Source: Allolobophora icterica (taxonomy: Eukaryota; Annelida; Clitellata; Crassiclitellata; Lumbricidae). From it: 64,000 nucleotides of DNA. Both the position numbers and the translations under genes were made by a program. The stretch lies in the NCBI GenBank assembly GCA_963556255.1, contig OY744607.1, positions 45,579,437-45,643,436 of the forward strand, read 5' to 3'. Positions 45,741 through 56,479 of the stretch are shown one piece after another (within the stretch, counting starts at the first letter, position 1; each line of letters starts with the position of its first letter). Below the pieces are notes generated by a model. The model was not told where the DNA came from, made no database searches, and was given only the letters and a program-made list of their open reading frames with translations.

Positions 45741-47268
45741 CTTGCGATAAAATATGCACGTGTGATATTACCGCGGTGTACTGGTTTCACGACACTCTCT
45801 TCTGATAGGACAGGGTCTAGGTCTAAAACCTCCCTAACCGCACGCAGAACTGTGTTCCGACCGGCGCACGAGGTGGGCCCTACTTCGCCTTCGGTCAGTT
45901 CTCGGAACTACGTGTTTCGATCACCAAGTTATTTGCTCTGAATAACGATTGGTTTGAATACAAGATTTTCCTGACTCTATCGTTTTTCCTGGTCTTACCG
46001 CACTGTAATCAGTTGTCGGGCGGTCTTTTCCCGTACTGCGGTCTTTCGGTAACAGTGGTCTTTCCCAGTAACTATTTTTAGTTACCGGGCGATGGAGCCC
46101 CTCCAACGCTCCACCGGCGTGTCAGCCATCCAAGTGTCACAATCCAAATGTAACGCTGACCCCGTAAGGTTACCAGAATGTCCTGAATTTTGTTCCCAAG
46201 AATTTCCGAATTTTGGTTCCCTAACGAAGGTCACACTTACTCCCACAGGTAACCGGGCAAGCTCCGATCGCGGAGTTCTTCAAAACCCAAGAGGGAATTT
46301 CCTGCCTGTCGCCAAATTTACCCTTATTATCGTTTTTGTACTAAATTGGTTTTTTCAGGTATCCCGACGGTCACTTCACCGAGTGCCGAAGTCGCGTAAA
46401 ACTCTCCCAGCCGAAGACGCCGAAGTCGCGTAAAACTCTCCCGGCCGAGTACGCCGAAAGCGCGTAGAACTTCCCCTGTGTCGAGTACGCCGAAATCGCG
46501 TAAAACTCTTCTCAGTGGATAAAACCAAACACTGTCGGATCTTGGAGTTCTTCGAACTCCAAGAGGGATTTCCTTGCCCGACGCCAAATTCACCCTGGTT
46601 TTTGATCTCACACTGAATTGGTTTTCCTGTGTATCCACGGTATCCTTCCCCGAGTATTACTCAGCCGTAGATTTCCCACAATCGGGATCTAGACCGCTTC
46701 GCGATCAACTGAGGGATCCAACCCGCCAGATCGGCGCTGTCGGCCCGTCTCCCAACAGTGAACTTCTTTAGCTGTACTCGGGATCGCCTGATTATATTAT
46801 TCGGACGCCCCTTTCGTCCGTAAATATATTTGCACTAACCGGAAACTCGAACTCTGACTCTGTCGTAACCAAAATCACTCGCCTACCACACTGAGTGCAG
46901 TATATTTGAATCGGTAACTGAATCGCTAACCAACAACGCTGTTTAACAGTATTGCTATGTATGAAGAGTCGAACCAACTCTTCACGTATAAAGCAGCACA
47001 CCGTGAGGCAGGGTATATGCATCCCGAATGAGCGCGTCTGCTCGCTATGCGCTGGCTTCAGACCGTCGATCGGGCTTCCCTACTGTCACGGTCGTTGCTG
47101 GACAGTCGCCTATTGAAATTAAATAAAAATTAAATGATCGATACGGGGCCTTCGCATGTAAAATTAAGAGAAACGATGCTGTTCCCTTCGCATGTAAACT
47201 TAAAGAAAACGATGCTATTCGCATAAAATAAATCCTCCCACATACGCACTGTGACCTTGACCGCCACA
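45178..47268 (-). repeat. 5' LTR of the Gypsy element
   Basis: Same sequence as the 3' LTR apart from one base seen. The gag-pol start (45740) is about 1.5 kb into this LTR, so the promoter and RNA start must lie upstream of that point in the LTR. Confidence 0.95.
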
Positions 47269-47959
47269 ATTTCGTACACAACTTAAGACCTGCCTTTTTC
47301 AAATTGCATATAGGCTGCCTCTCCGTCTTACGGACAGACCTTCAGGAGATTGACCTGATTACGGGCTTGGTTTGGTGCGCCATCGATTAATGGCTTCCGC
47401 ATTAGACACCTGCGCCGTAGAAATTACAATAATTTACCTTTGATGAACCACTTTAAATGAAACTAGGCAGCCATCGATAATTTCGCCATCCGCCTATGTA
47501 CACGCTAAATAAACCTGCCTACCTGTCTTCTTAAAATATTGAATGAGTCGTTGCTTAGCATGCATCGATTTCTTCGTTTGTCTATAGGCCTACCTCTATG
47601 ACCCACAGACCGCCATCCAGGCGCTGGTCGACAAATAACGACGAGATATTTATGACACGGAAAAATGCAGCCAGCCATTTGTGAGCTGCTGCCTGTGGTT
47701 GTGCTATTTTTTTACAGCAATTTATTCGCATCGGTCTACAACGAATCTTAGGCAATGACAACAGATTTTGGAAATTGATCCAAAGAAAGATGGTTTATGC
47801 AGGTTAGGTTGACAGCTTTTCCGACATTTCTTCTGCCAAGTTCTGTTGAGAGCCCGAAGGTATACATAAGGATGTCTCTCTCACACACTATAATAGCCAG
47901 GGTACTAGAAATGCAGTTGTTACTCAGTATGAGGACTGTTATTAAGCATCTGTTAAGCG

Positions 47960-48140
47960 CCTCTGTCTAATGACAAAGTAGCAATATATACCTATTCCTA
48001 TATACACAAATCGATGGCGCTGAACAATGGTGGGTTAAGTACTTGCTCAAGGACCCTACACAGCATAACCATCTCAGGGAGGAGGCTCGAATCCGTACTC
48101 TCCGCGTTACAAGGCGAGCACTCTAACCATCTCTGCAGAT
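47960..48140 (-). repeat. tRNA-derived SINE, minus strand
   Basis: Minus strand: GAGATGGTTAGAGTGCTCGCC (A box), then GGATTCGAGCCTCC (B box), then GGGTCCTTGAGCAAGTACTT, a central block common in animal SINEs. The acceptor-stem halves do not pair, so it is not a functional tRNA gene. Confidence 0.65.
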
Positions 48141-48599
48141 TCGTTTGATTGTTTCAAAAATGTACTTCCATTCTGGATCAGTGTCGTCGTGTCGTCATAC
48201 ACTTTCTATAAAGACAGGTAAACAAGAGTGCTACCTTTGCCGTTACGCATCTGAGGAATTTATATATACAGGTATGTGAACAAATGCCTTAAGTACATCC
48301 CACCTCTTCAAGAATTCCTATATACACCAATCCATCCAATTATTCGCCTTCCAAGCTTTCTAAACCCCAACGAAACCCACTTTAGTAGCTCTTCCATCTC
48401 TCCACTCTCTCCCTCTGGCTCTCTGTCTCTGTCTCTGTCTCTCTCAGTCCCTCTCCCTCTGTTTCTGTCTCTGTGTCTTTCTTTCTGTCTCTGCCTGTCT
48501 CTGACTCTGTGTCTCTCTGTCTCTCTCTCTCGGCGGCTCTCTGGTAACCGGACACGGATCTTCCCTTGCCATCTCTAGACAACCCGTTTGATTTGACGC

Positions 48600-48722
48600 A
48601 GCGCTCGTGAATAAGCTGCTGTTAGTGCCCTGTGCTTAGCTTTAGAGTAGACCTCTAGAAATTTTGACTTTACGATTACGATTAAATTACGTTGATATGT
48701 TTTAGTTTAATTAATATCAGTC
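48600..48722 (+). promoter_or_regulatory. Conserved leader next to exon 1 of copy 4
   Basis: GTGAATAAGCTGCTG, then CTAGAAATTTTGACTTTACG and ATTACGATTA, close to the block before copy 2. The ATG follows 36 bp after the last repeat. Role uncertain, as for copy 2. Confidence 0.35.
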
Positions 48723-48725
48723 AGT

Positions 48726-49119
48726 ATGTCAACCTTTAATCTACTGCGACTGAGCGCTGAGAAACGTCGTGTTGGGTCATCGTTCGGACTGGTCATCGTC
48801 ACCGGTTGGTCAAGCTACTTGACCAGTGGACGGGGTGTTGAGTTCACCCTGCTGGAAGACGGTGATAAACAGGGCTGGACATTTACCCGTGAAACTGCGG
48901 CAGGTACTGGAGAGGTGCAGCTGATAATTCCAGCTGCGTCCATAGGTCATTGGCTGGAGGTGACCGTAAGACTCTTCCAGAAGTGTTCCGCGAAGGGTTG
49001 CACAAAGGTAACGCACTGGGATGTCGTGGAAAAATCTTCCTGTTTGGCCCTCGAAGTTCCATCTCTTGACGAATTTCCCTACATATTCGAAGACCTCCTC
49101 ATGTTCGACGATCATGCAC
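48726..49119 (+). CDS. Copy 4 exon 1, N-terminal module
   Basis: [15 protein letters not shown], then [13 protein letters not shown]…[17 protein letters not shown]…[10 protein letters not shown]. Donor CAC|GTAAGT, phase 1. The core GLV-I-GW…F-LLD…W-F is shared with the first exons of copies 2 and 3; no database family is recognised for it. Confidence 0.8.
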
Positions 49120-52100
49120 GTAAGTCACGTTTACCAACGTTTGCAGGTCGTAGCAATTGTAACTTGTAACAGTTCGTAGTTGTAATCGTAAGCGTAATCG
49201 TAATTACACATTTATAGCGAATCTCCAAAATACTCCAAAGTAATTATTTGTAGTTTGATTGCTTGTAATACTGTTGCATGTAAGTAAAAATCAGTGATGT
49301 ATGTTATAATTGTAATTTGACATTTATAAAGCGCCACTGCAAGAATATACTCATCAGTGACGTTTTCGACCCGAACCAGTGAAATCACTGTCAAATAATA
49401 CAGACAGAAGTTGTAGCAAGATGTAAGTAAATAAGTAAGTAAGTATTTTCTTTATTGAGAAGCACTAGCAAACGCACAGCGCTGTAAGTTTCAACAGTTT
49501 CGCAATCTGTTTATAGTTTAGGCCTATACTTGCTTCAAACATAGAGGTGCGCTCATGCAGGACAGCATTTCCTCCGCTTTAAATGTAATATTGAAATTTC
49601 CTTAACGACCTGATCGTAATGCACAAGGCATCAATCGATATCGCTTCTATGCAAAACCGCGTTCTGAAGTCACAGTCCATCGACCAAGATATGTGAGGTC
49701 CTAGGACTGGAAGATGGACGACGAAGGACGAGCAGTCCGCAAGAGCTCAGAGTTCAGGCCCTTGGAGGTGGAACTCATCAATTCTTAAGAGTTTCGATTA
49801 AGTTGTAGCAGAATCAAATGCATTAGCAATGATTAGCCTATTCCGCTCCAGTTAGGCAAAATGTCCCTGATGGAAAAATCCTTGTTGCTACCCGTTTCTC
49901 CATATACCTTTCTTTGTCCCTTCTGCCCCGCCTTTCTCTTCCTCTCCCAAATCTATCCTTCTCCAATACCCGTTCTCTGTCCATTCTTCTCCCTGGCCAA
50001 GCGGAAAGAAAATACTTTAAACTAAATGGATTGCCTATAGCGACCATCCTGTCTAACCGCACTAAGTGGGTAAAACACCATGGATATATACGGGTATTAG
50101 CCCTTATATATAATATCACGAATAATCTGACTTGTGCATTTATCTTTGAAGTGTCGACGAGAGTCATCAGAGACGGGTTGCCTCGGCTCCAGATGTACTG
50201 GCAGCAGAGTCCAACTACATCGAGAAAGGTTACCCTTCTCATAGATCTGGACAATAATTCAGTTCGTCTTCTGCATCTTGATCGCTGGCGCATAACGGTT
50301 GCTGAGGCAGAAGGAGCGTCCTCCTCAGGCATGACGGAACACGTGTTCGTCTTTTGTAAAGAAGAAGCCGCGAGACAACAAAGATTCGAAGTTCCATCGA
50401 ACATTGTCGAATCTGGAGTTAGATACAAAGTTACCGTTGAAGGTTTGATTGACGATGTAGCCTTCTCCAAAGGTTACTCAAGGCTCGTTTGCAGGCGCTC
50501 TGTGCTTCAAACTCCCACAACATATGGTAAAACTGTGTTGCACTTATTCGCTCAATGTACTTGGTTGCTTAGCTACAAACACATCGGTATGAACATATTT
50601 ATCAGTCTTGTTGTCCTCGAGACCAAGGTCTTGGTCTCGAGTGCACTCGAGTTCGTTTTAAAAGTCTTGGTCTTGGTCTTGGTCTTGAGGTTCAAGGTCT
50701 TGGTCTTGGTCTTGGTCTTGAGGTTCAAGGTCTTGGTCTTCGTCTTGGTCTTGAGGCTTAAAGTCTTGGTCTTGGTTTTTCAAGACCAAGCTACTCTGTG
50801 ATCAAGCTACTCTGTGTGCCAGTGAATTCAGCACCGTAGAACGTATTTTTCAAATTGCAGAATTTTATGAGGCCCCACAGGTCACGTCTTGGTCAGAAAA
50901 TTCTGAGCAATTTGTTTTTTTTTATAAAATACAACAGGCATTTGGAATAACATTTCGAATGAAAGACTTTTGTAAATACGAATTCGGAATTCTCTGCAGT
51001 CTCCATTTAGAGTTGTTTTGCTTGAATAAAAGAAAAAACTCATGTATTCATTAAAATAACGAGTATTTCAACTTGACAATTTTTAGTAAGGAATAGAAGT
51101 CTGGATACGACTGTGATTTTTTGGGTCTTGGTCTCGGTCTTGGTCTTGAGGTTCAAGGTCTTGGTCTTGGTCTTGGTCTCGAGGTTCAAGGTCTTGGTCT
51201 TGGTCTTGGTCTTGAGGTTCAAGGTCTTGGTCTTGGTCTTGGTCTTGAGGTTCAAGGTCTTGGTCTTGGTCTTGGTCTTGAGGTTTAAGGTCTTGACAAC
51301 AAGACTGATATTTATATATCGCCAATAATGGTCCTTGAAATACTGTACTTAATAAAACATTGTGAATTCAAATGTACTACACATTTAAATATCCTTAAGG
51401 TCATGTGGAAGCTTGCGACTGGATTATACAGTTAAGCAGGTACATCTGAGTTAGAGCCTACCTATAAAGCTACTATGAAGGTGTACTTGAGTCAATTAAT
51501 TATACCTTTATTCTAGCAGGTCACTTCGCTCTAATTCCGCCAATCACACTAGCAAATCCAATCATTCTAAAATGTTGAATCATGCAGGTAACTCCTACAT
51601 TCTAAAATCTTAAATCATATTGCAGGTAATTTCGGTCACACCTGTAATGTAATATGATTATGGAGAAATATATGGGCAGCTGTTTAGCAACTTCAAAACG
51701 ACTATAGTTCTGTAGTCGTGCAGATAGTGAAAGTCATTCGTGACTTGAGTCACTTGCGTTGAGAGGTTAAAAAGAGTCGATAGGCCTATATAAGTGCTTT
51801 GCTTGCGGACTTGATTTGATATAGCGCCGGTGAGGGTCTGGTCTATTGTGTGGCGCTGCTACATTTCGGAGATATAAGCTTACATTACTCTAAACTGTTT
51901 CAATTTCTGTTCGTAGGTAACTCGAGCACCTTTCGAATTGAGATTCAGAGGGACAGTTTTTCGCAGGCTGCTGTCACAATTCACAACCCTTTCAGCTGCA
52001 ATTCCTTCAACAGCATCAGTATAACTAAGCTGACACGATCACCATGGACAGCAGAAGAATCATTACCTCGTCGAAACTGGCCGTTGATGGGACCACCCGG

Positions 52101-54067
52101 ATTAAATCAGAAGACTTTCGTGTTTCCTCTTCGTTTCTCTCCCGGAGCTGTTTACGAGGTGACTGTATCAGACCAATCGACTGATACGTACAACAAGCGC
52201 GTCGCTCACTTTCGATCAGGTAGCCAACTCCAATCTAACCTAATCCAATCCAACCTAATCTAATCTGACCTAATCCAATCCTACCCTATCCGATATATAG
52301 CTAATCTAATGACTTTTATAGCGCCGTTATAAATTGTTCAAGACACGCAGTCAATGGTCGCTTCGGGTGAAATGGAAAGCAGAAATCATAATCCAGTGGA
52401 GAAGAGGAAGACGAGCAGTCCTTTAAGCTAGCTCTGAGGCAGCCAAGGGTATAAAGAGGTAGCAACTTCATTTTCTTACCCTCTGCTTACAAGTGTGGGT
52501 GGCTAGTCCTCTCCCTCGCCGTCTCATCTCATCTTCCCACCGACAGTGTAAGTCAGTGTACTCATTATAGCTGACTTGGCTAGAGGGTGCAAATGGAGTA
52601 GATATCTCGAACCAAATTTCTGCCCTGGCGGGGATTTGAACTCCCGACCTCTCGATCGACAGTCCAGCACGCTACTACTACACTATCGGGCACTCCATTG
52701 GAGAGTCCAGGTCGAAATCCGATAGATGAGGAAACCAGATGCCAGGCTACGGTGGATATAAAAGAGATGAGTCTTAAGGTTAGACCTGAATGGCATAAAA
52801 GAAATTTGGCCGAGCCTACTGAATTTTTCTGGTGCTGGGCACATCAGGAGTATAGATTACCAACGTTTCCGAATTTTTCGACATCAACTGCAGCTAAGTA
52901 GGGCTTATAGTGGAAATTTACCAGTTCAGCACAATTTTGCCTCGTTCAAAGCATACGTTTCTTCAAGTCAGCTTAGCTTGATGTCCTGTCAATAATAATC
53001 TTCAGGATCTGGTTGATAAAATAGAGTGATATAATAATTATAGTGAAGCGTTTGGTTATGCAATTAATCAACCTTTCAACGCCTTTGCAGTTGCATTCAA
53101 GAGTAAGACTTACCACATACCTGCCCGGTTATAGGCCTATATGCCTCTAGTTAATTAAAGCTTGAATTGTTCACCAGTTAAGCTGATCATTTAGGCCTAT
53201 TCATACACTTTTATCAGTTAGCTAGTTACCTAAACCTTTAGTAAAGCGCCTGGTAATTGCGTCACAGAAATGCTACATACATACGTTTGTAACTGAGCGT
53301 TTAAAGTACCTCATCAAAGGTAACTAAATATTATTCTTAGTTTTTAAATTCATTTATCACAACTAGAACTAACTTCGAATGACGTCCGCCAACTACACAA
53401 GATGGCGTTGCAGTACAACGGATACGAAAACCACGCCCTCTGTCGTTGGATCTACCGAAACAAAACTCCCCAGTATTTCGACGACATCCGACGAAGACAC
53501 GGCGGAATCATGAAGGTCTATGATAAGAACAGCGGAGGAGACCCCGGATGTCCCATAAACCATCGCATCAAAGGACTCTTCTTCACGGCAACTGTTAATC
53601 GCGGCTCGACTTCCGGTGAGCCGATTTACAACTCGCCTTTCGGGTCGTGTCGTCTGATGGTTCCGGTGGAAGAAATGTTGGGAAAAGCTTCTAATTTATA
53701 CTTCGCCGACTTCTGTTGCAAAGGTCGTCCACACCACTACGTCACCCTCGTCATGACAAAATCAGAGTCGGAGGCGGACAGATTCTGCGCTGATCGCCTA
53801 GTATCGCTCAGTATTCGCGACAAAACAAGGAACCCTTTTTTCTTTTACGATGCGGTTTTACGGGAGTATCGTGTCACTGCAAGATCATATTTTCTGGTTG
53901 AACTGTTCTTTACGGAAGATCTTGATATCGGATCCTATGACGTGGTCAAAAATGTGCCGACATTTGGACTGGGAACGTCTCTTCCGGAAGGAGTGCCAAA
54001 GAACAGAAACTGTAATTTGTGTAACTTGCGACCGAATTGTTTGAGTCCATATTATAATGAATTTTAA
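48726..54067 (+). CDS. PHYHIP-like gene, copy 4 (four exons, 590 aa, complete)
   Basis: Join of 48726-49119, 50152-50526, 51917-52219 and 53367-54067 gives 1773 nt: 590 codons plus stop, with every intron in phase 1 and GT-AG ends. Residues 1-131 are the N-terminal module, 132-256 and 257-357 FN3-like modules, 358-590 the PHYHIP-type domain. No signal peptide or membrane segment, so a cytosolic protein is likely. Related vertebrate PHYHIP/PHYHIPL bind phytanoyl-CoA hydroxylase; binding here is not shown. Of the copies in the window this is the best candidate for a working gene. The second intron contains an hAT MITE. Confidence 0.8.
50152..50526 (+). CDS. Copy 4 exon 2, FN3-like module
   Basis: Acceptor TCTTTGAAG, donor ATG|GTAAAA, 375 nt. 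Core [11 protein letters not shown]…[10 protein letters not shown]…[10 protein letters not shown] corresponds to exon 3 of copy 2. Confidence 0.75.
50603..51307. mobile_element. hAT-derived element with GGTCTT minisatellites, in intron 2 of copy 4
   Basis: Ends CAGTCTTGTTGTC and GACAACAAGACTG, flanked by ATATTTAT (50595-50602 and 51308-51315), a perfect 8-bp duplication. Two arrays of GGTCTTGGTCTTGAGGTTCAA (about 50665-50780 and 51120-51290) surround a middle part whose frame reads [16 protein letters not shown], similar to the hAT C-terminal SS-VERIFS motif. A decayed transposase end is therefore likely. Confidence 0.85.
51917..52219 (+). CDS. Copy 4 exon 3, FN3-like module
   Basis: Acceptor TTCGTAG, donor CAG|GTAGCC, 303 nt. 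[12 protein letters not shown]…[18 protein letters not shown] matches the exons at 4223, 17757 and 31835. Confidence 0.75.
52480..52690 (-). repeat. tRNA-derived SINE, minus strand
   Basis: Minus strand: GCCCGATAGTGTAGTAGTAG, GTCGGGAGTTCAAATCCCCG (B box), CCAGGGCAG, then ACTGTCGGTGGGAAGATG. The copy at 8612-8850 has the same blocks. Confidence 0.7.
53367..54067 (+). CDS. Copy 4 terminal exon, PHYHIP-type domain
   Basis: Acceptor CAACTAG gives [19 protein letters not shown] at 54065-54067. Motifs: [117 protein letters not shown]. Complete and undisturbed. Confidence 0.88.
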
Positions 54068-54789
54068 AGTTTCAAAGGAAATAACAATAAAAGGAAGTGT
54101 ATCATAGATGTGTTTGTATTCAATCCAGAATATATAGATTATGTGGCAGCCGGCGGTATACCTTTGTGTTGAAGATCAGTAGGGCCTACAATCTTGTAAA
54201 CATATTTAGTAGGCCTAATTTGTGTAGACCTATCGCGATGTATGTATTATGTTTGTATTTATGCTGCAGTAAATAAGTATCCATATACGTTTGTAGGTAT
54301 ATTTATTCAGTATTTAAAATCAGTTTGTATTCCTCAGTCTCAGCATTATTCCACAAAGATAATCAGATATTCATCTGATTTTATTTCTCTGGTCATAACT
54401 AAAAATATGCAATTGTCCTTAGTGACCGGCTTTTTAGGTTGCTAGACCTAGATTTTGGAACTAGCTCCCTCTGCTCTTTTTGCTCAGTCGCTTATGTCAT
54501 TTTGTTGTCCTCTTAACACGCTACTTTTTCAATTTGCTTATCCACCAGAGGCTATCTGTCTTGACGGGTTTATCTTCTGGACAATGACCTGATTTATGGC
54601 ATGCGCCATCGCTTATGCCTAGTGCAGTAAACAGTGGCACTATAGAAGTTGCTAGTGAACATTTATATGTGTTGTGTATGACAGGAGACCTCATTAATGT
54701 CTATGACGTTTTTCATTGCATTCAGAGCATTGCACTTGATATAGGCTACGCCGCTACGGAACAGGTAAACATCTTTGACATGCCTTTCG
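54068..54789 (+). mobile_element. Degraded LINE 3'-end fragment after copy 4
   Basis: 54310-54660 corresponds to the LINE tails at 3430 and 30830: with one frame it reads VARPRFWN near 54455-54475 followed by the same 3' blocks (GCTTATCCACCA, GACCTGATTTATGG, CACTATAGAAGTTGCTAG). The 240 bp after the stop codon of copy 4 show nothing recognisable. Confidence 0.5.
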
Positions 54790-56052
54790 GAAAGGTCACC
54801 CTACTGAGACCTTGTTGGTACGCCTCCTCTCGGACATTTATGGGGCCATTGATAAGTCACAGGTTACTTTATTGGCACTGTTCTGTGTAAGCGCTGCATT
54901 CGATACAGTTAATCATACTATTCTTTTGACAAGCCTCTCTACCTCCTATGGTCTCTCTGGAAATTTTCTTGACTGGCTTACCTCATACCTCCAGGACCGC
55001 TCTTGCATTGTGGGTAGGGGATCTACTAGGTCACCCTGGGTTCCTGCTCCGTTTGGCCTGCCCAGGGCTCTGTTTTGGGTCCCCTATTGTACATACTCTA
55101 TACTGCTGACCCTGGTCCCCTCTTGGCAGCCAGTGCAGTCTTAAGCCAGTCCTACGCGGATGACCTCCAACCATATGTCCACTGCTCGCCATCGGCGGCT
55201 GCTGCTGCGGTTCGAGAGATCACCCGGGGGTGGGGAATTTGGAGGCCTGGATGTCCTCAAACCCTCTACGGTTAAACCCGGCAAAGACCCAGTATATCTG
55301 GTTTGGTACGCGCCAACAGCTTGCAAAAATTAACCTTGAGGCTCTGGCACTTGAATTCCCCTGGGTTTCCTTTGCCTCCTCAGTACGGGATCTTGGTGTA
55401 ATTCTGTATCAAGAGCTCATATTCATGCGACATATTATTTGCTTTGTCGATACTCTTATTATCAACTTCGTCAGTTAAGGGTAGTCTCCCGCACTCTGAC
55501 GCAGGCGGCTGCTTTCACCCTTGTCCATGCGTCTGTGGTTTCCCGTCTGGACTATTGTAGCGCCCTTTACACTGGCCTCCTAGATGCCCGCCTTGGGTGC
55601 TTGGACCGGGTTTTGCGTGCAGCCACACGTCTTATTGGTCGCATCCCCAGATTTCGCCAGGTTTCTCTTTATATGCAGGATGTTCTGCACTGGCTCCCTT
55701 TCCCACTGCGGATGGCCTACAGGTCTCTGCACTGGTTAGGCGTTGTCTGGCGGGACTTGGCCCCCTTACCTCCCGGAGTTGTGTCGCCCTACCTCGGGGG
55801 TCTTGCGGCGATCTGCTCTTCGCTCGGCTGACGAGGCCGGGCGCTTGGTCCCCCGCACACGGACAGCCCTTCTTTTTCGGTCGGAGGCCTCGCAACCTGA
55901 AATGGCCTTCCTGTTGCACTCGTCTGATTCCTATGACTCACTCAACCTTGTTTGTTGCAAACTTGAAAACTACTCTCTTTAGCCGTGGCTGGACTAGGAG
56001 CGCTCCTGAGTATACTATAGATCACCTTTAAGGGGCGCTATTTAAAAGCTCC

Positions 56053-56130
<78 letters not shown>
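54790..56130 (+). pseudogene. 5'-truncated CR1-like LINE reverse transcriptase with AAT tail
   Basis: Pieces in order across frames: LLALFCVSAAFDTVNHTILL, LSGNFLDWLTSYLQDR, LSQSYADDLQ (YADD catalytic box, 55140-55170), WMSSNPLRLNPAKTQYIWFG, LVHASVVSRLDYCSALYTGL, RVLRAATRLIGRI. It ends with CCTTTAAGGGGCGCTATTTA and (AAT)n at 56055-56128. Frameshifts and missing N-terminus make it a dead copy. Clade by motif only. Confidence 0.8.
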
Positions 56131-56131
<1 letters not shown>

Positions 56132-56355
56132 CCTGGACGAATAGGGCCCATTCCGGACAAATCTACTCTGTAAATAATGTTGAAGTCCCTGAGGGATCCT
56201 GTATACCTCGGGGCAAAAAAAAATAATAATAATAATAAGATTGTGTGTATATATCTGGAAATTATTATTTTATGTAGGCCTACGCATGTTTGTATATATA
56301 TGTATGTATTTATGTTAGTATGTATTTGTGTTGTGTTACTTGTGTATTTGTGTAT

Positions 56356-56356
<1 letters not shown>

Positions 56357-56387
<31 letters not shown>

Positions 56388-56471
56388 TGTATGTATGTAT
56401 GTATGTATGTATGTATGTATGTATGTATGTATGTATGTATGTATGTATGTATGTATGTATGTATGTATGTA
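56357..56471. repeat. ATGT tetranucleotide repeat
   Basis: Uninterrupted (ATGT)n of about 115 bp; the Tyr/Val/Cys/Met frames are artefacts. Confidence 0.95.
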
Positions 56472-56479
56472 CACAAAAG

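Larger units (their letters stand above)
35462..47268 (-). mobile_element. Complete Ty3/Gypsy LTR retrotransposon, 11.8 kb
   Basis: Direct terminal repeats 35462-37552 and 45178-47268 (2091 bp each, constant offset of 9716, so no indels) begin TG and end CA on the coding (minus) strand. The 4-bp target duplication ATTT stands at 35458-35461 and 47269-47272. Internal parts in minus-strand order: primer-binding-like site, gag-pol, about 1.1 kb of 3' non-coding sequence, polypurine tract. I noticed one difference between the LTRs (36070 C versus 45786 T). The coding frame is intact, so insertion was very recent. Confidence 0.95.
47273..48725. other. Spacer before copy 4, with LINE-tail and SINE pieces
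   Basis: 47280-47470 resembles the LINE 3' tails at 31150-31290 and 54530-54660 (GTCTTACGGACAGACC…GGTTTGGTGCGCC). A tRNA-like SINE lies at 47960-48140. A CTGTCT-rich run covers 48390-48530. No gene is recognised. Confidence 0.5.

Noticed and set aside
48078..48136. Possible tRNA-Thr-like gene on the minus strand
   Set aside because: A and B boxes are present, but the acceptor-stem halves do not pair and SINE sequence follows.
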